Part shown: positions 7,635-17,179 of the stretch, one piece after another | How positions within the stretch are numbered: the stretch's first letter is position 1 | Layout: each line of letters begins with the position of its first letter | The notes under the pieces: generated by a model | The model's database searches: none | The model's input: the letters and a program-made list of their open reading frames with translations, nothing else | What the model was told of the DNA's origin: nothing | Assembly (NCBI GenBank): GCA_910587555.1 | Contig: CAJULV010000010.1 | Location: forward strand, 19,230 to 83,229 | From: an uncultured Acetatifactor sp. | GTDB lineage: Bacteria > Bacillota > Clostridia > Lachnospirales > Lachnospiraceae | Direction: 5' to 3' | Length of the DNA stretch: 64,000 nt | Made by a program: the position numbers and the translations under genes

Positions 7635-9572
7635 ATGATATTATCCTGTCAGAATATCAGCAAAGCATTTATTGAAAATAAAGTACTGGAAAACGTCAGC
7701 TTTCATATTGAAGATTACGAGAAAGCAGCCATTGTGGGAATCAACGGAGCCGGTAAGACCACCTTGCTCCGCATTCTGGTAGGGGAAACGGAGCCTGACG
7801 GCGGCTGCGTTACCCTCTCCAAAAACAGGAGCCTGGGGTACCTGGCTCAGGACGGCGCCGTGAATACCGCCAACACGATCTATGAGGAACTTTTATCCGT
7901 AAAACAGCATCTGATCGATCTGGAGCGCCGCATCCGGGAATGCGAAAAGGACATGCCTTCCAAACAGGGTGCCGAGCTGGAAGCACTCATGGGACAATAT
8001 GCCAGGCTGACCCAGGCTTTTGAGGCGGACGGCGGTTACGCCTGTAAAAGCGAAATAACCGGTGTCCTGAAAGGGCTGGGATTTGCCCCGGAGGAATTCC
8101 ACAAGCCGGTTGCCGCACTCTCCGGCGGCCAGAAGACCCGGGTGGCCCTGAGCAAGCTTCTCCTGAAAAAGCCTGACCTGATCATACTGGACGAACCCAC
8201 CAACCACCTGGATATGAACTCCATCACATGGCTGGAAACTTACCTCATGAACTATAGGGGCGCCGTAATCGTGGTCTCCCACGACCGCTATTTTCTCAAC
8301 CGTATAGCCACCAAGGTTATCGAGATTGACCAGACAAAGGCCACAACATTTATGGGGAATTACGCCGATTACGCAGTCAAAAAAGAACGGCTCCGGCAGG
8401 CTGCCATGCATGCTTATCTAAACCAGCAGCGGGAAATCAGGCATCAGGAAGCGGTTATTGAGAAGCTGCGGTCCTTTAACCGGGAAAAATTCGTCAGACG
8501 GGCACAGAGCCGTGAAAAACTGCTGGAAAAGACGGAAATCCTGGAGAAGCCGACGGAAGTGCGCACAGACATGCATATCAGGCTTGTCCCCGGGAAAAAA
8601 AGCGGAAACGACGTGCTGATTCTGGAAGATCTGGGGAAATCCTTCGGCGATTCCCTGCTGTTCGAGCATGTCAATCTGGAGATCCGACGGGGAGAGCATG
8701 TGGCGATTATCGGTGACAACGGAACCGGCAAAACCACTCTGCTGAAAATACTGAACGGGCTGCTCCCCGCAGACCAGGGAAGCTTTCGCCTGGGTACAAA
8801 TGTGGAAATCGGCTATTACGACCAAGAGCATCATGTGCTTCACGCCGAAAAGACATTGTTTGAGGAGATTTCCGACGAGAATCCCACGCTCAGCAACACG
8901 GAAATTCGAAATCTGTTAGCCGCTTTTCTGTTTACGGGTGATGATGTCTTTAAGCGGATTGAAGATCTGAGCGGCGGGGAAAGAGGACGGGTCTCCCTGG
9001 CCAAGCTGATGTTGGGCAATGCCAATTTCCTGATCCTGGATGAACCAACCAACCACCTGGATATCGTCTCCAAGGAAATTCTGGAGGACGCCTTGAACCG
9101 TTATGAGGGGACCGTGCTGTATGTGTCCCATGACCGTTATTTCATTAATAAGACTGCCGGCAGGATACTGGAGCTGAAAGCGAAGCAATTTGTGAACTAC
9201 ATCGGCAACTACGATTATTATCTGGAAAAACAGGATGCCGCTTCTACGACGGATGCCGCCGGAATTCAGGCTTCCGCTTTTGACACTGCCATGCCGGTGT
9301 CTGCCTCCGGAACCGCCGCATCCGACGGCAGGCTGGACTGGAAAGCGAAGAAGGAAGAACAGGCCAGAATCCGTAAAAGAGAAAATGATCTCAAAAAATG
9401 TGAAGAACGGATTACCGCATTGGAAGAAAGAAATGCTGAAATCGATATGCTCATGGCGGCTCCTTCCGTCGCCACCCAGGCCGCCAGGCTGCAGGAATTT
9501 GCGACAGAGCAGGCGGCAATTGGAACGGAGCTGGAGCGATTATATGAGCAGTGGGCGGTCCTGGCCGAATGA
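7635..9572 (+). CDS. ABC-F family ATP-binding protein
   Basis: A 645-residue soluble protein with two ABC ATPase cassettes and no membrane segment. Cassette 1 has GINGAGKTT, LSGGQKTRVALSKLL and LIILDEPTNHLD; cassette 2 has GDNGTGKTT, LSGGERGRVSLAKLM and FLILDEPTNHLD. The linker between them (about 235-320) is the P-site tRNA-interaction motif region. A C-terminal charged coiled coil (about 560-645) resembles the ABC_tran_CTD of Uup/YdiF-like members. ABC-F proteins act on the ribosome, relieving stalls or giving antibiotic protection. The linker is not obviously extended, so a housekeeping role is likelier than target protection. ATG 7635 is preferred because the frame before it is not ABC-like. 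Confidence 0.93.
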   Translation: MILSCQNISKAFIENKVLENVSFHIEDYEKAAIVGINGAGKTTLLRILVGETEPDGGCVTLSKNRSLGYLAQDGAVNTANTIYEELLSVKQHLIDLERRIRECEKDMPSKQGAELEALMGQYARLTQAFEADGGYACKSEITGVLKGLGFAPEEFHKPVAALSGGQKTRVALSKLLLKKPDLIILDEPTNHLDMNSITWLETYLMNYRGAVIVVSHDRYFLNRIATKVIEIDQTKATTFMGNYADYAVKKERLRQAAMHAYLNQQREIRHQEAVIEKLRSFNREKFVRRAQSREKLLEKTEILEKPTEVRTDMHIRLVPGKKSGNDVLILEDLGKSFGDSLLFEHVNLEIRRGEHVAIIGDNGTGKTTLLKILNGLLPADQGSFRLGTNVEIGYYDQEHHVLHAEKTLFEEISDENPTLSNTEIRNLLAAFLFTGDDVFKRIEDLSGGERGRVSLAKLMLGNANFLILDEPTNHLDIVSKEILEDALNRYEGTVLYVSHDRYFINKTAGRILELKAKQFVNYIGNYDYYLEKQDAASTTDAAGIQASAFDTAMPVSASGTAASDGRLDWKAKKEEQARIRKRENDLKKCEERITALEERNAEIDMLMAAPSVATQAARLQEFATEQAAIGTELERLYEQWAVLAE

Positions 9573-9776
9573 GCCGCCCCGAAATTCGCCAGGGCCCCCC
9601 AGGGGTATCATTGTCCTGCATGTGCAAAACACGGTAGTAACCGACAGCAGAATGCGTTCGGACTGCCCGGCTTGCACAGGCAGGCTGCAGGCCCTTTACA
9701 GTAAACGATGCACCCCGGCAGCCCACATGGCAGGAAATGCCGGACGTCACCGTGGTTGCATCGTAATCAGCAGGGA

Positions 9777-10985
9777 TTATAAGAGGGAATCCAGTGTCTC
9801 CCTGATGGCCTTAATGAATTCCAGGCTGTTCAGAATGACAGGATTCTCACAGGTGGAAATCAGGGACAGGCTCTTCGTCATCCTGCCTTCTTCCACGGTT
9901 TTGATGCATGCCTGCTCCAATTTTTCCGCAAACGCGGCAAGTTCCTCGATGCCGTCCAGCTCCCCTCTCTTCTTCAAGGCGCCTGTCCAGGCAAAAATGG
10001 TCGCAATGGAATTCGTGGAGGTCTCCTCGCCCTTCAGATGCCTGTAATAATGACGCTGCACGGTTCCGTGGGCCGCCTCGTATTCATAGACACCGCTGGG
10101 CGATACCAGGACCGAGGTCATCATGGACAGATCGCCATAGGCTGTAGCCACCATGTCCGACATCACATCGCCGTCATAATTCTTGCATGCCCAGATAAAG
10201 CCGCCTTCAGAGCGAATCACCCTTGCCACCGCGTCATCAATCAGCGTATAAAAATATTCAATGCCAAGAGCTTCAAACTTCTCCCTGTACTCGGCATCGT
10301 AAATCTCCTGGAAGATATCCTTAAACCTGTGGTCATACTTCTTGGAGATCGTGTCCTTGGTAGAGAACCAGAGATCCTGCTTCGTATCCACCGCGTATTC
10401 AAAGCATGCCCTGGCAAAGCTGCCGATGGACTTCTCCGTATTGTGAATGCCCTGAAGGATTCCGGGACCTCTGAATTCATGTATCGTTTCCCTTATCTCC
10501 GTCCCGTCCTCAGCGGTAAATACCAGCTCTGCCTTGCCGGCACCCGGCACCTTAATCTCCGTATTCTTATATACATCACCATAGGCATGGCGCGCAATGG
10601 TAATGGGCTTTGTCCAATTTGCCACATAGGGAACGATTCCCTTCACCAAGATCGGGGAACGAAACACGGTACCATCCAGAATTGCGCGAATGGTTCCGTT
10701 GGGACTCTTCCACATTTCCTTCAAATCGTATTCCTTCATTCTGGCGGCATTGGGCGTAATAGTGGCACATTTCACGGCGACGCCGTACTTCAGCGTCGCA
10801 TTTGCGGAATCCACCGTCACCTGGTCGTCCGTTGCATTCCTGTACTCCAGCCCCAGGTCGTAGTATTCCGTCTTCAGGTCTATGTATGGAAGCAACAGCT
10901 CATCCTTAATCATCTGCCAGAGAATTCTGGTCATCTCGTCCCCATCCATTTCCACCAGAGGCGTCGTCATCCTTATCTTATCCAT
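9777..10985 (-). CDS. icd: NADP-dependent isocitrate dehydrogenase
   Basis: A 402-residue enzyme of the dimeric, eukaryote-like NADP-IDH subfamily. It begins KIRMTTPLVEMDGDEMTRILW, has the substrate-binding segment SPNGTIRAILDGTVFRSPI, metal-site aspartates in NYDGDVMSDMVA and the nucleotide-site region around EAAHGTVQRHY. It converts isocitrate to 2-oxoglutarate plus CO2 with NADP+. ATG 10985 follows GAGGAAAG; the longer frame adds 13 residues unlike the family. It is the last gene of the Re-citrate synthase, GntR, icd set, so the operon supplies 2-oxoglutarate for glutamate synthesis through an oxidative half-cycle. Aconitase is not in the window. Confidence 0.95.
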   Translation of the reverse strand: MDKIRMTTPLVEMDGDEMTRILWQMIKDELLLPYIDLKTEYYDLGLEYRNATDDQVTVDSANATLKYGVAVKCATITPNAARMKEYDLKEMWKSPNGTIRAILDGTVFRSPILVKGIVPYVANWTKPITIARHAYGDVYKNTEIKVPGAGKAELVFTAEDGTEIRETIHEFRGPGILQGIHNTEKSIGSFARACFEYAVDTKQDLWFSTKDTISKKYDHRFKDIFQEIYDAEYREKFEALGIEYFYTLIDDAVARVIRSEGGFIWACKNYDGDVMSDMVATAYGDLSMMTSVLVSPSGVYEYEAAHGTVQRHYYRHLKGEETSTNSIATIFAWTGALKKRGELDGIEELAAFAEKLEQACIKTVEEGRMTKSLSLISTCENPVILNSLEFIKAIRETLDSLL

Positions 10986-11054
10986 TGCACTTTCCTCTCT
11001 TTCTGCTATTTTATGATTTCCCATCGGCAGTTTCCCCGTTTCCCGCAGCAGGCA

Positions 11055-11759
11055 TTACTCCTTGGCAAGCCCGTCCCTCACATATGCCTCATGCAGGCCG
11101 CCCTCCACCATATTTTCATATGCATTTATCATATGCTGGTGTGCAAGCTGCTCTGCCAGATCCCCGTCTCCCGCTTTGATGGCCTCCATGATTTTCTTAT
11201 GCTCCTCATTGGACTTCGGTCCCCGGTTGACATTTGCCAGCGTCTTCCTGCGCACGCGCAGCACATACTGGTGAAAATCCTTCAGCTGATGCTCCAGAAG
11301 CTTGCTGTCGCAGGCCTCATACATAATATCGTGGAAACGGTTATCCAGTTCGGCCAGCTGCTCCAGATGCCCCTTGCCGGCATGGAATTCAGCCAAATAC
11401 ACATTTTCTTCCATTTCCGCCATCTGTTCATCCGTAATATGTTCTGTGGCCCATCTGGCGCAAAGCCCTTCCAGCAGGGAGCGGATCATATAAATGTCCT
11501 TCACATCCTTTTCCGTGATGCCGGTAACATAGGCACCCTTGTTGGGAATGATCTGGATCAGCCCTTCCAGTTCCAGCTGGCGGAACGCTTCCCTCACCGG
11601 AGTGCGGCTGACACCCATCTCCTCTCCGATTGCCACTTCCCTCAATTCTTCATGCTCCGCATATCTGCCGCTGAGGATATCCTCCCGCAGACGGTTAAAT
11701 ACGCGGCCCCGCAGAGAGTACTTATCCGTTACCTCCTGCTTCACATCATAGTTGCTCAT
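11055..11759 (-). CDS. GntR family (FadR subfamily) transcriptional regulator
   Basis: A 234-residue regulator: N-terminal winged helix (about 10-75, with LREVAIGEEMGVSRTPVREAFRQLELEGLI) and an all-helical FCD effector domain (about 85-220) with the metal-ligand histidines spread across helices. FCD-domain regulators commonly sense small carboxylates. It is sandwiched between the Re-citrate synthase and isocitrate dehydrogenase genes in the same orientation, so citrate, 2-oxoglutarate or a related acid is a plausible ligand (inference). The palindrome over the operon promoter (13373-13384) fits a FadR-type site and would make it an autoregulator. Confidence 0.92.
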   Translation of the reverse strand: MSNYDVKQEVTDKYSLRGRVFNRLREDILSGRYAEHEELREVAIGEEMGVSRTPVREAFRQLELEGLIQIIPNKGAYVTGITEKDVKDIYMIRSLLEGLCARWATEHITDEQMAEMEENVYLAEFHAGKGHLEQLAELDNRFHDIMYEACDSKLLEHQLKDFHQYVLRVRRKTLANVNRGPKSNEEHKKIMEAIKAGDGDLAEQLAHQHMINAYENMVEGGLHEAYVRDGLAKE

Positions 11760-11862
11760 TTCTTCTTTTTCATACCTCCATGCCTGACAGCACTATTTAT
11801 TTGGGATCTTTCCTCACATGCCCTTCCATCCCCCGGTATCGTCTAAAACCCGTTCCACAGGA

Positions 11863-13284
11863 TCAGCTGCCGGGCTGCCGCAAAGCAATGTTTCTCTCCG
11901 CGCACACCCGTTCCAGGCATATGATCATTTCCTCGTCCGTCAGCACCGTAACACGCCCGCCGGCATATTCTTCGTCCACCCACTCCTTGATTCCGGCTAC
12001 CAGCGGAGAGGTTTTCTCCACCTGTTCTTCACCCTTCAGCCCATAATAGGTATTAATCCAGTGGGCAATGCCTGCCAGCCCCGAAGTGTTGGACACCGCG
12101 CAGAGAACCGGCCTGTTCAGGAATTTCTCCGTATCAAAGATATTATAGATTTCCTCGTTTTTCAGCAGCCCGTCCGCATGGATACCCGCCCTGGTCACAT
12201 TGAAATTCTTTCCCACAAAAGGCGTCCTGGGCGGAATCTGATAGCCGATTTCCTTCTCATAATATTCCGCCAGTTCCGTAATCACCGTGGTGTCCATTCC
12301 GTTCAAATCGCCCTTCAGCTGCGCATACTCGAACACCATGGCTTCCAGGGGCGTATTCCCCGTCCGCTCGCCGATTCCGAACAGGGATGTATTCACGCCG
12401 GAACAACCGTACAGCCACGCGGTGGTAGAGTTGCTCACAGCCTTGTAAAAATCATTATGGCCATGCCATTCAATAAGTTCATGGGGAACCCCCGCATGGG
12501 TATGAATGGCATAAATGATCCCCTGAACACTTCTGGGAATCACGGCGCCGGCATAATTCACCCCATAGCCCATGGTGTCGCATGCCCTTATCTTGACAGG
12601 AATCCCGTATTGCTCCATCAGCTTCATCAATTCCAGGCAGAACGGCACTACATAACCATAGATATCCGCCCTGGTTATATCCTCCAGATGGCATCTGGGA
12701 CTGATCCCTTCCTCCAGGCACTCCCGAATCACGCTCAGATAATGCTCCATCGCCTGGCGCCTGGTCATTTTCAGCTTCAGAAAGATATGGTAATCAGAGC
12801 AGCTGACCAGTATTCCGGTCTCCCTCATGCCGATTTCCTTTACCAGCCGGAAGTCTTCCCTGCTGGCGCGAATCCAGCTGGTAACCTCCGGGAACGCATA
12901 TCCTCTCTCCATACATTTATAGACGGCATCCCGATCCTTTTTGCTGTACAGGAAAAATTCACTGGCGCGGATCATCCCCTTTTCTCCTCCCAGCCTGTGA
13001 AGGTAATCGTATATGGTCACGATCTGCTCTGTGGTATACGGTGCCCTTGACTGCTGCCCGTCGCGAAATGTAGTATCCGTAATCCAGATTTCCTTCGGCA
13101 TATTGTGAGGTACAATCCTGTCGTTGAAGGGAATCTTCGGAATCTCCGAATACGGAAACATATTGCGGAACACATTTGGTTTGCTCACATCGTCCAAAAT
13201 GTACATATGCTCCTCTATCTGCAGCAGATTGCTGTTGTGATTCATCGTAACCGGACGGTTTTGAAATGCGTCGCTGTTTCTCAT
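11863..13284 (-). CDS. Probable Re-type citrate synthase (homocitrate synthase-like fold)
   Basis: A 473-residue member of the DRE-TIM metallolyase family. The metal and acetyl-CoA motifs are DTTFRDGQQS (about residue 70) and EWHGHNDFYKA (about 290). In many annotations such proteins are called 2-isopropylmalate or homocitrate synthase. The Re-citrate synthase of Clostridium kluyveri belongs to this family and condenses oxaloacetate with acetyl-CoA. The operon partner isocitrate dehydrogenase, the absence of leucine or lysine genes, and the lack of the LeuA regulatory domain all favour citrate formation. The specificity is inference from context. Start ATG 13284 has AGGGAG about ten bases upstream. 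Confidence 0.75.
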   Translation of the reverse strand: MRNSDAFQNRPVTMNHNSNLLQIEEHMYILDDVSKPNVFRNMFPYSEIPKIPFNDRIVPHNMPKEIWITDTTFRDGQQSRAPYTTEQIVTIYDYLHRLGGEKGMIRASEFFLYSKKDRDAVYKCMERGYAFPEVTSWIRASREDFRLVKEIGMRETGILVSCSDYHIFLKLKMTRRQAMEHYLSVIRECLEEGISPRCHLEDITRADIYGYVVPFCLELMKLMEQYGIPVKIRACDTMGYGVNYAGAVIPRSVQGIIYAIHTHAGVPHELIEWHGHNDFYKAVSNSTTAWLYGCSGVNTSLFGIGERTGNTPLEAMVFEYAQLKGDLNGMDTTVITELAEYYEKEIGYQIPPRTPFVGKNFNVTRAGIHADGLLKNEEIYNIFDTEKFLNRPVLCAVSNTSGLAGIAHWINTYYGLKGEEQVEKTSPLVAGIKEWVDEEYAGGRVTVLTDEEMIICLERVCAERNIALRQPGS

Positions 13285-13372
13285 CTCCCTGTCACTCCCT
13301 TATCCATGCCGTCATATATACAGCTTTATTCCTTTTCTCCGAAAATATGTGGGTGCCACATGCACTTGTATC

Positions 13373-13401
13373 ATTGTATACAATCAAAACGATTATGTCA
13401 A
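13373..13401 (-). promoter_or_regulatory. Promoter of the Re-citrate synthase operon with overlapping palindromic operator
   Basis: On the minus strand TTGACA (13396-13401) and TACAAT (13373-13378) are 17 bases apart. The perfect palindrome ATTGTATACAAT (13373-13384) covers the -10 box, and a further half-like TTGTAT lies just downstream at about 13367-13372. A FadR-type GntR dimer binding here would block RNA polymerase. The regulator gene is the second cistron of the operon. Confidence 0.8.
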
Positions 13402-13504
13402 TCATTTTTTATATTTACTTTCAAAATAAATGACATCCGTGACCGCGCTGTTTTCACGCTGCCCGCTTTGTGGTAAAATGTCAACAGGAATGGAGGATAT
13501 ACTT

Positions 13505-13978
13505 ATGATTCGATATGCCGTTGAGAACGACTTTGCCCTGTTAAGGGAATTTGACCATCATATCTCCGAGGCAGAGTTAAAAAACAGTATCCGCGCAAAC
13601 AGAGTCCTGGTCATGTACCATAATGCCGTTTTCATGGGATGGCTGCGGTTTAATCTGTTCTGGGACAGTATCCCGTTTATGAATATGCTGTATTTCCTGG
13701 AAGCATACAGGGGGAAAGGATATGGCAGGCGGCTGACGGCTTTCTGGGAAAAAGAAATGTACGACAGCGGCTTCCGGATGGTTCTGACTTCCACGCTTTC
13801 AAACGAACAGGCGCAATTTTTCTATCGTAAAAACGGTTATACAGACTGCGGTTCTCTCCTGCTGCCGGAAGAACCTCTGGAAATCATTTTGCGGAAGGAT
13901 TTGATACCATTTCCCGAGGCAATTGCAGCCCGTCATATTCCTGAAACATTTATGGGGTATAATAATAAGGAAAATTGA
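13505..13978 (+). CDS. GNAT family N-acetyltransferase
   Basis: A 157-residue GNAT-fold protein beginning MIRYAVENDFALLREFD, with acetyl-CoA motif A in YRGKGYGRRLTAFWEKEM (about 77-95) and the C-terminal FYRKNGYTDCG strand typical of the family. ATG 13505 follows GGAGG by eight bases, which fixes the start. The substrate is unknown. It is divergent from the citrate synthase operon and 19 bases before the decayed response regulator gene, so it may once have been the first gene of that plus-strand cluster. Confidence 0.88.
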   Translation: MIRYAVENDFALLREFDHHISEAELKNSIRANRVLVMYHNAVFMGWLRFNLFWDSIPFMNMLYFLEAYRGKGYGRRLTAFWEKEMYDSGFRMVLTSTLSNEQAQFFYRKNGYTDCGSLLLPEEPLEIILRKDLIPFPEAIAARHIPETFMGYNNKEN

Positions 13979-13997
13979 TATGACAGGGAGCAGCGAC

Positions 13998-14453
13998 ATG
14001 GCGGTTATTTTGGTTGTGGAAGATGACAGGACAACGAACGATCTGATTCGGGACTATTTATATGACGCGGGGCATGATGTACGGCAGGCTTACGACGGCA
14101 GGGACGCGCTGAGGCAGTTTGCGGAAGGAACCATAGAACTTGTGATACTGGATATCATGCTTCCGAAACTCAGCGGAATACAGGTATTGAAGGAAATTCG
14201 CAGCACAAGCATGGTCCCGGTGCTGATGCTGACCGCCCTGCAGGATGAGGGGACGCAGATCAGCAGCTTCGACGCCCTGGCGGACGACTATATGACAAAG
14301 CCCTTCTCCATGGTGCTGCTTGGAAAACGGGTGCTGGCATTGCTGCGCCGGTCAGGCCGGATTCCCGAAATGGACATCTGGAAATACAGAGACATCAAAG
14401 TAGATTTTAACGGCTATCTGGCAGAAAGAGGCGGAGATCCTGTGGAGCTTGCG
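13998..14453 (+). pseudogene. Truncated OmpR-type response regulator
   Basis: The frame starts MAVILVVEDDRTTNDL after GGGAG. It holds a complete receiver domain: acidic pair at 8-9, phospho-acceptor Asp in VILDIMLP (about residue 53), LMLTAL, and Lys in MTKPFS. The winged-helix domain breaks off after about 30 residues at GGDPVELAP, where relatives continue with a K-E-x-D-L-L helix. From there the DNA matches the sensor domain of a histidine kinase in another frame, so the rest of the regulator and the start of the kinase were lost in one deletion. The open frame continues out of register to 14615. Without a DNA-binding domain the product cannot act as a normal transcription factor. Confidence 0.8.
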
Positions 14454-15546
14454 CCGATGGCAGGTGCAGGTTGGCACGGATGCCGGCCTGGAGCAGTATC
14501 GGCAGGATTTTTACCAGAAAACCGATTCACAGCTGTACTCCGGCACCTGTTTCCGCACGGAGGAGGGACAGCCCTGTTATCTTGTACTGCTTCTGACGCT
14601 TCAGCCGGTTCATGAAGCCAAAAGCGCCGTAGTCATATTCCTTCCCTTTACGCTGGCATTCTCCCTGGCACTGTCCGTAGTTTTCGCACTGCTGTATTCC
14701 AAAAGGATTACCAAACCCCTGTCGGATATCTCCAGAACCACGGAACGGATGCGGGCACTTGACAAATCGGCCGCATGCAAGGTGGAAACCATGGATGAAA
14801 TCGGGGTACTCTCGGAAAATATCAATATCCTTTACCGAAGCCTGCTGGCCACCATAGAGGATATCCAAAGAGAAAGTACCCGGGCCAGTGAAGCGGAGAC
14901 TGCAAAGATCGATTTCCTGCGCGCTGCCTCCCACGAGTTGAAGACCCCCGTCACGGCCCTGTGCGGAATGCTTGACAATATGATTATGGGAATCGGGCGC
15001 TACAGGGACTGGGAGGCTTATCTGCCTGTCTGCCAGGAGATGGCGGGCAGATTCGGCGGAATGATACAGGAAATCCTGGACGCTTCCAGGCTGAACTTTT
15101 CTTTTGCCGGGGAACCTTCGGAGCAGGTCCGGCTGCAGGCCTTTTTGGAAAAGCTCCTGCCGCCCTGGCTGCTGATTGCGAAATCGAAAGGGATTCTGGT
15201 AGAGACGGATTTCAGGAATGACTTTTCGGTGCAGTTCCCGGTATCCGCAATGGAGAAGGTTGTGAACAATGTGATTTCCAACGGGGTAAAGTATACGGAT
15301 TCTAACGGCATGGTACGAATTTACCTTGCCCACAGGCGTATGGTGGTGGAAAATGAATGCACGCCCCTTCGGCCGGAGGACCTGGACCACATCTTTGAAC
15401 CGTTTTACCGGCCGGATTTCTCCCGGAGCCGGAACGGTGCAGGCGAGAATCCCGACGGAGGGAACGGCCTGGGGTTATATATTGCGTCAAAGATTCTGAC
15501 AACGCTGTCATACCGGTTTGAATTTGCGCCTTTTCAGTATCCGTAG
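14454..15546 (+). pseudogene. Histidine kinase remnant lacking its N-terminus
   Basis: This frame enters within an extracytoplasmic sensor region (GTDAGLEQYRQDFYQK), then has one membrane helix (about AVVIFLPFTLAFSLALSVVF), a HAMP linker, the H-box AASHELKTPVTAL, the N-box VVNNVISNGVKYT and the G2-box GNGLGLYIASKIL. The first membrane helix and start codon are missing because of the deletion at about 14454, and the C-terminus stops early at 15546. The regulator-kinase-ABC ATPase order resembles VncRS-Vex or Bce-type peptide-sensing loci. The catalytic core is intact, so decay is recent or the fragment could still be expressed, but no normal start is visible. Confidence 0.78.
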
Positions 15547-15715
15547 CGCCGGATATACAGAACATAGAAAACGTAGTCGTCAGCGAATCGGACGGAGAAA
15601 CCGTTATACGGTATATCGGGAAGCCGTTGAATGAAAAAGTTGCAAAAGCCGTACAAAGTATGCAGAAGATTACAGATTACAATGCTGTAATCAGGTCAAA
15701 TGTACTGATCCAGGT
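15522..15715 (+). pseudogene. Unidentified coding remnant between kinase and ABC ATPase fragments
   Basis: A stop-free frame of about 60 codons, offset from both neighbours, reads with normal protein-like composition (PDIQNIENVVVSESDGETV and VAKAVQSMQKITDY) to a TGA at 15713-15719, where the ATPase frame takes over. It has no start codon or ribosome site of its own. It looks like the tail of a gene left between deletions. I do not recognise the family. Confidence 0.4.
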
Positions 15716-16332
15716 TTGAAATACTCTTATGATGGTAAAAGAATAATTCTAAAAAATATATCTGCAGAATTTGAAACTGGAAAACTCTATGCTGTCCTGA
15801 GAACCTCTGGATGCGGAAAAACCACGCTACTTTCCCTGCTCGGCCGCCTGGACAGCCCCTCTGACGGCCGGATACTGTTCCGGGAAAAAGACATCATGAA
15901 AAAAGGGCTTGCCTGGCACCGCAGACATAATGTAGCATTCGTCTTCCAAAGTTATAACCTCATTGACTACATGACAGCCGTCGAAAATGTGGCCTGACCT
16001 CAAAACTGCCGCCTCTGCCGATTTTGGAACGCCTGGGGTTCACAAAAGAAGAAACCGGGCGCAATGTGCTGAAACTCTCCGGCGGCCAGCAGCAACGAGT
16101 GGCTATTGCCCGCGCATTGTCTTCTGACGCCGATGTCATCCTCGCCGACGAGCCAACCGGAAATCTGGATGAAGACAACGCCGCGGAGATTATGGGCATT
16201 CTGAAAGAGTGTGCGTATGAGATGCAAAAGTGCGTCATTGTCGTAACCCACTCAAATGACCTTGCGAAGCAGGCCGACGTGATTTGCCGTCTGAAAAAGG
16301 GGGAACTGCATATTCCGTGTTTCCCGTCCTGA
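15716..16332 (+). pseudogene. Frameshifted MacB/LolD-type ABC transporter ATP-binding protein
   Basis: Two consecutive frames together make one ABC ATPase. The first (15716 to TGA at 15995-15997) has SGCGKTTLLSLLGRL and the Q-loop VFQSYNLIDY. The second picks up one base out of phase at about 15995 and has LSGGQQQRVAIARAL, VILADEPTGNLD and VIVVTHS. Reading the second frame back gives LTSKLPPLPILERLGF, which joins smoothly to TAVENVA, so loss of a single base in a C run explains the break. The Walker A glycine is also replaced (LRTSGCGKT rather than LGPSGCGKT), and the normal start is missing. No permease follows. This was probably the ATPase of a peptide-export or resistance transporter served by the neighbouring two-component system. 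Confidence 0.85.
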
Positions 16333-16365
16333 CCATACCGGGCATGGGAGAATCTTTTTCTCCCG

Positions 16366-17148
16366 CTATCCCAGGGCTACATCCAGCGCCATCATAATTG
16401 TAAAACCGGCAGCAAACAGAATTGTCCCCAAATTGGAATGTTTTCCCTCAGACATTTCCGGAATCAGCTCCTCCACCACCACATACACCATGGCTCCGGC
16501 CGCAAAGCTCAAAAGATAGGGCAGAAAGGGAACCACATAATGCGCTGCGAGCAAAGTCAATGCCGCTCCAATGGGTTCCACCGCCCCGGAAAACGCTCCG
16601 TAGAGAAAAGCCTTCCCCCTTCCTGCTCCTTCTGCCCGCAAAGGCATGGAAATAATCGCGCCCTCCGGGAAATTCTGTATGGCAATGCCGAGTGAAAGTG
16701 CCAGCGCACCCATGGCAGTGATTCCGGCGTCCCCGGAAAGCCACCCGGCATATACCACCCCCACTGCCATGCCCTCCGGCAGATTATGCAGCGTCACGGC
16801 AAGCACCAGCATGGTAGACCTGCCAAAGCTGCTCTTCGGCCCTTCCGCCTTACTGCTGTTCATGTGCAGATGAGGGATCGTTTTATCCAGGAGAAGCAGG
16901 AACAGGATACCGATCCAAAAGCCTGCAGCCGCCGGTACAAACGCCCATTGCCCCATGGCTTCCGCCTGCTCCATCGCCGGAATCAACAGGCTCCAGACAG
17001 AAGCAGCCACCATCACTCCGGCGGCAAAACCAGTCAGCGACCTTTGTACCAGCAGGTTCATTTTCTTTTTCAGAAACAGCACACAGGCAGACCCCAGCGC
17101 CGTTCCTGCAAAGGGAATCAAAATTCCCCAGATTACATTTGTCTGCAT
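16366..17148 (-). CDS. ZIP family metal transporter
   Basis: A 260-residue protein with about eight membrane helices. The metal-binding helix motifs HNLPEGMAVGVVYAG (about residue 120) and NFPEGAIISMPL (about 157) mark a ZIP permease of the GufA/ZupT group, which imports zinc and related divalent metals down their gradient. The cytoplasmic loop before the first motif has a short His-containing stretch (PHLHMN). ATG 17148 follows GGGGGAAA. It lies 31 bases after the NhaC stop in the same direction, so co-transcription from the NhaC promoter is likely. Confidence 0.93.
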   Translation of the reverse strand: MQTNVIWGILIPFAGTALGSACVLFLKKKMNLLVQRSLTGFAAGVMVAASVWSLLIPAMEQAEAMGQWAFVPAAAGFWIGILFLLLLDKTIPHLHMNSSKAEGPKSSFGRSTMLVLAVTLHNLPEGMAVGVVYAGWLSGDAGITAMGALALSLGIAIQNFPEGAIISMPLRAEGAGRGKAFLYGAFSGAVEPIGAALTLLAAHYVVPFLPYLLSFAAGAMVYVVVEELIPEMSEGKHSNLGTILFAAGFTIMMALDVALG

Positions 17149-17179
17149 TCATTTCCCCCATTCCGGCGGCGGCACGACA

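Noticed and set aside
10038..13050. Plus-strand frames of 602 and 410 codons opposite the citrate operon
   Set aside because: They are His/Arg/Pro-rich shadows of icd, GntR and the Re-citrate synthase gene, without start signals.
15716..15997. Short intact ABC protein
   Set aside because: The frame ends right after the Q-loop, and the missing signature and Walker B motifs follow one base out of phase, so it is a broken gene.
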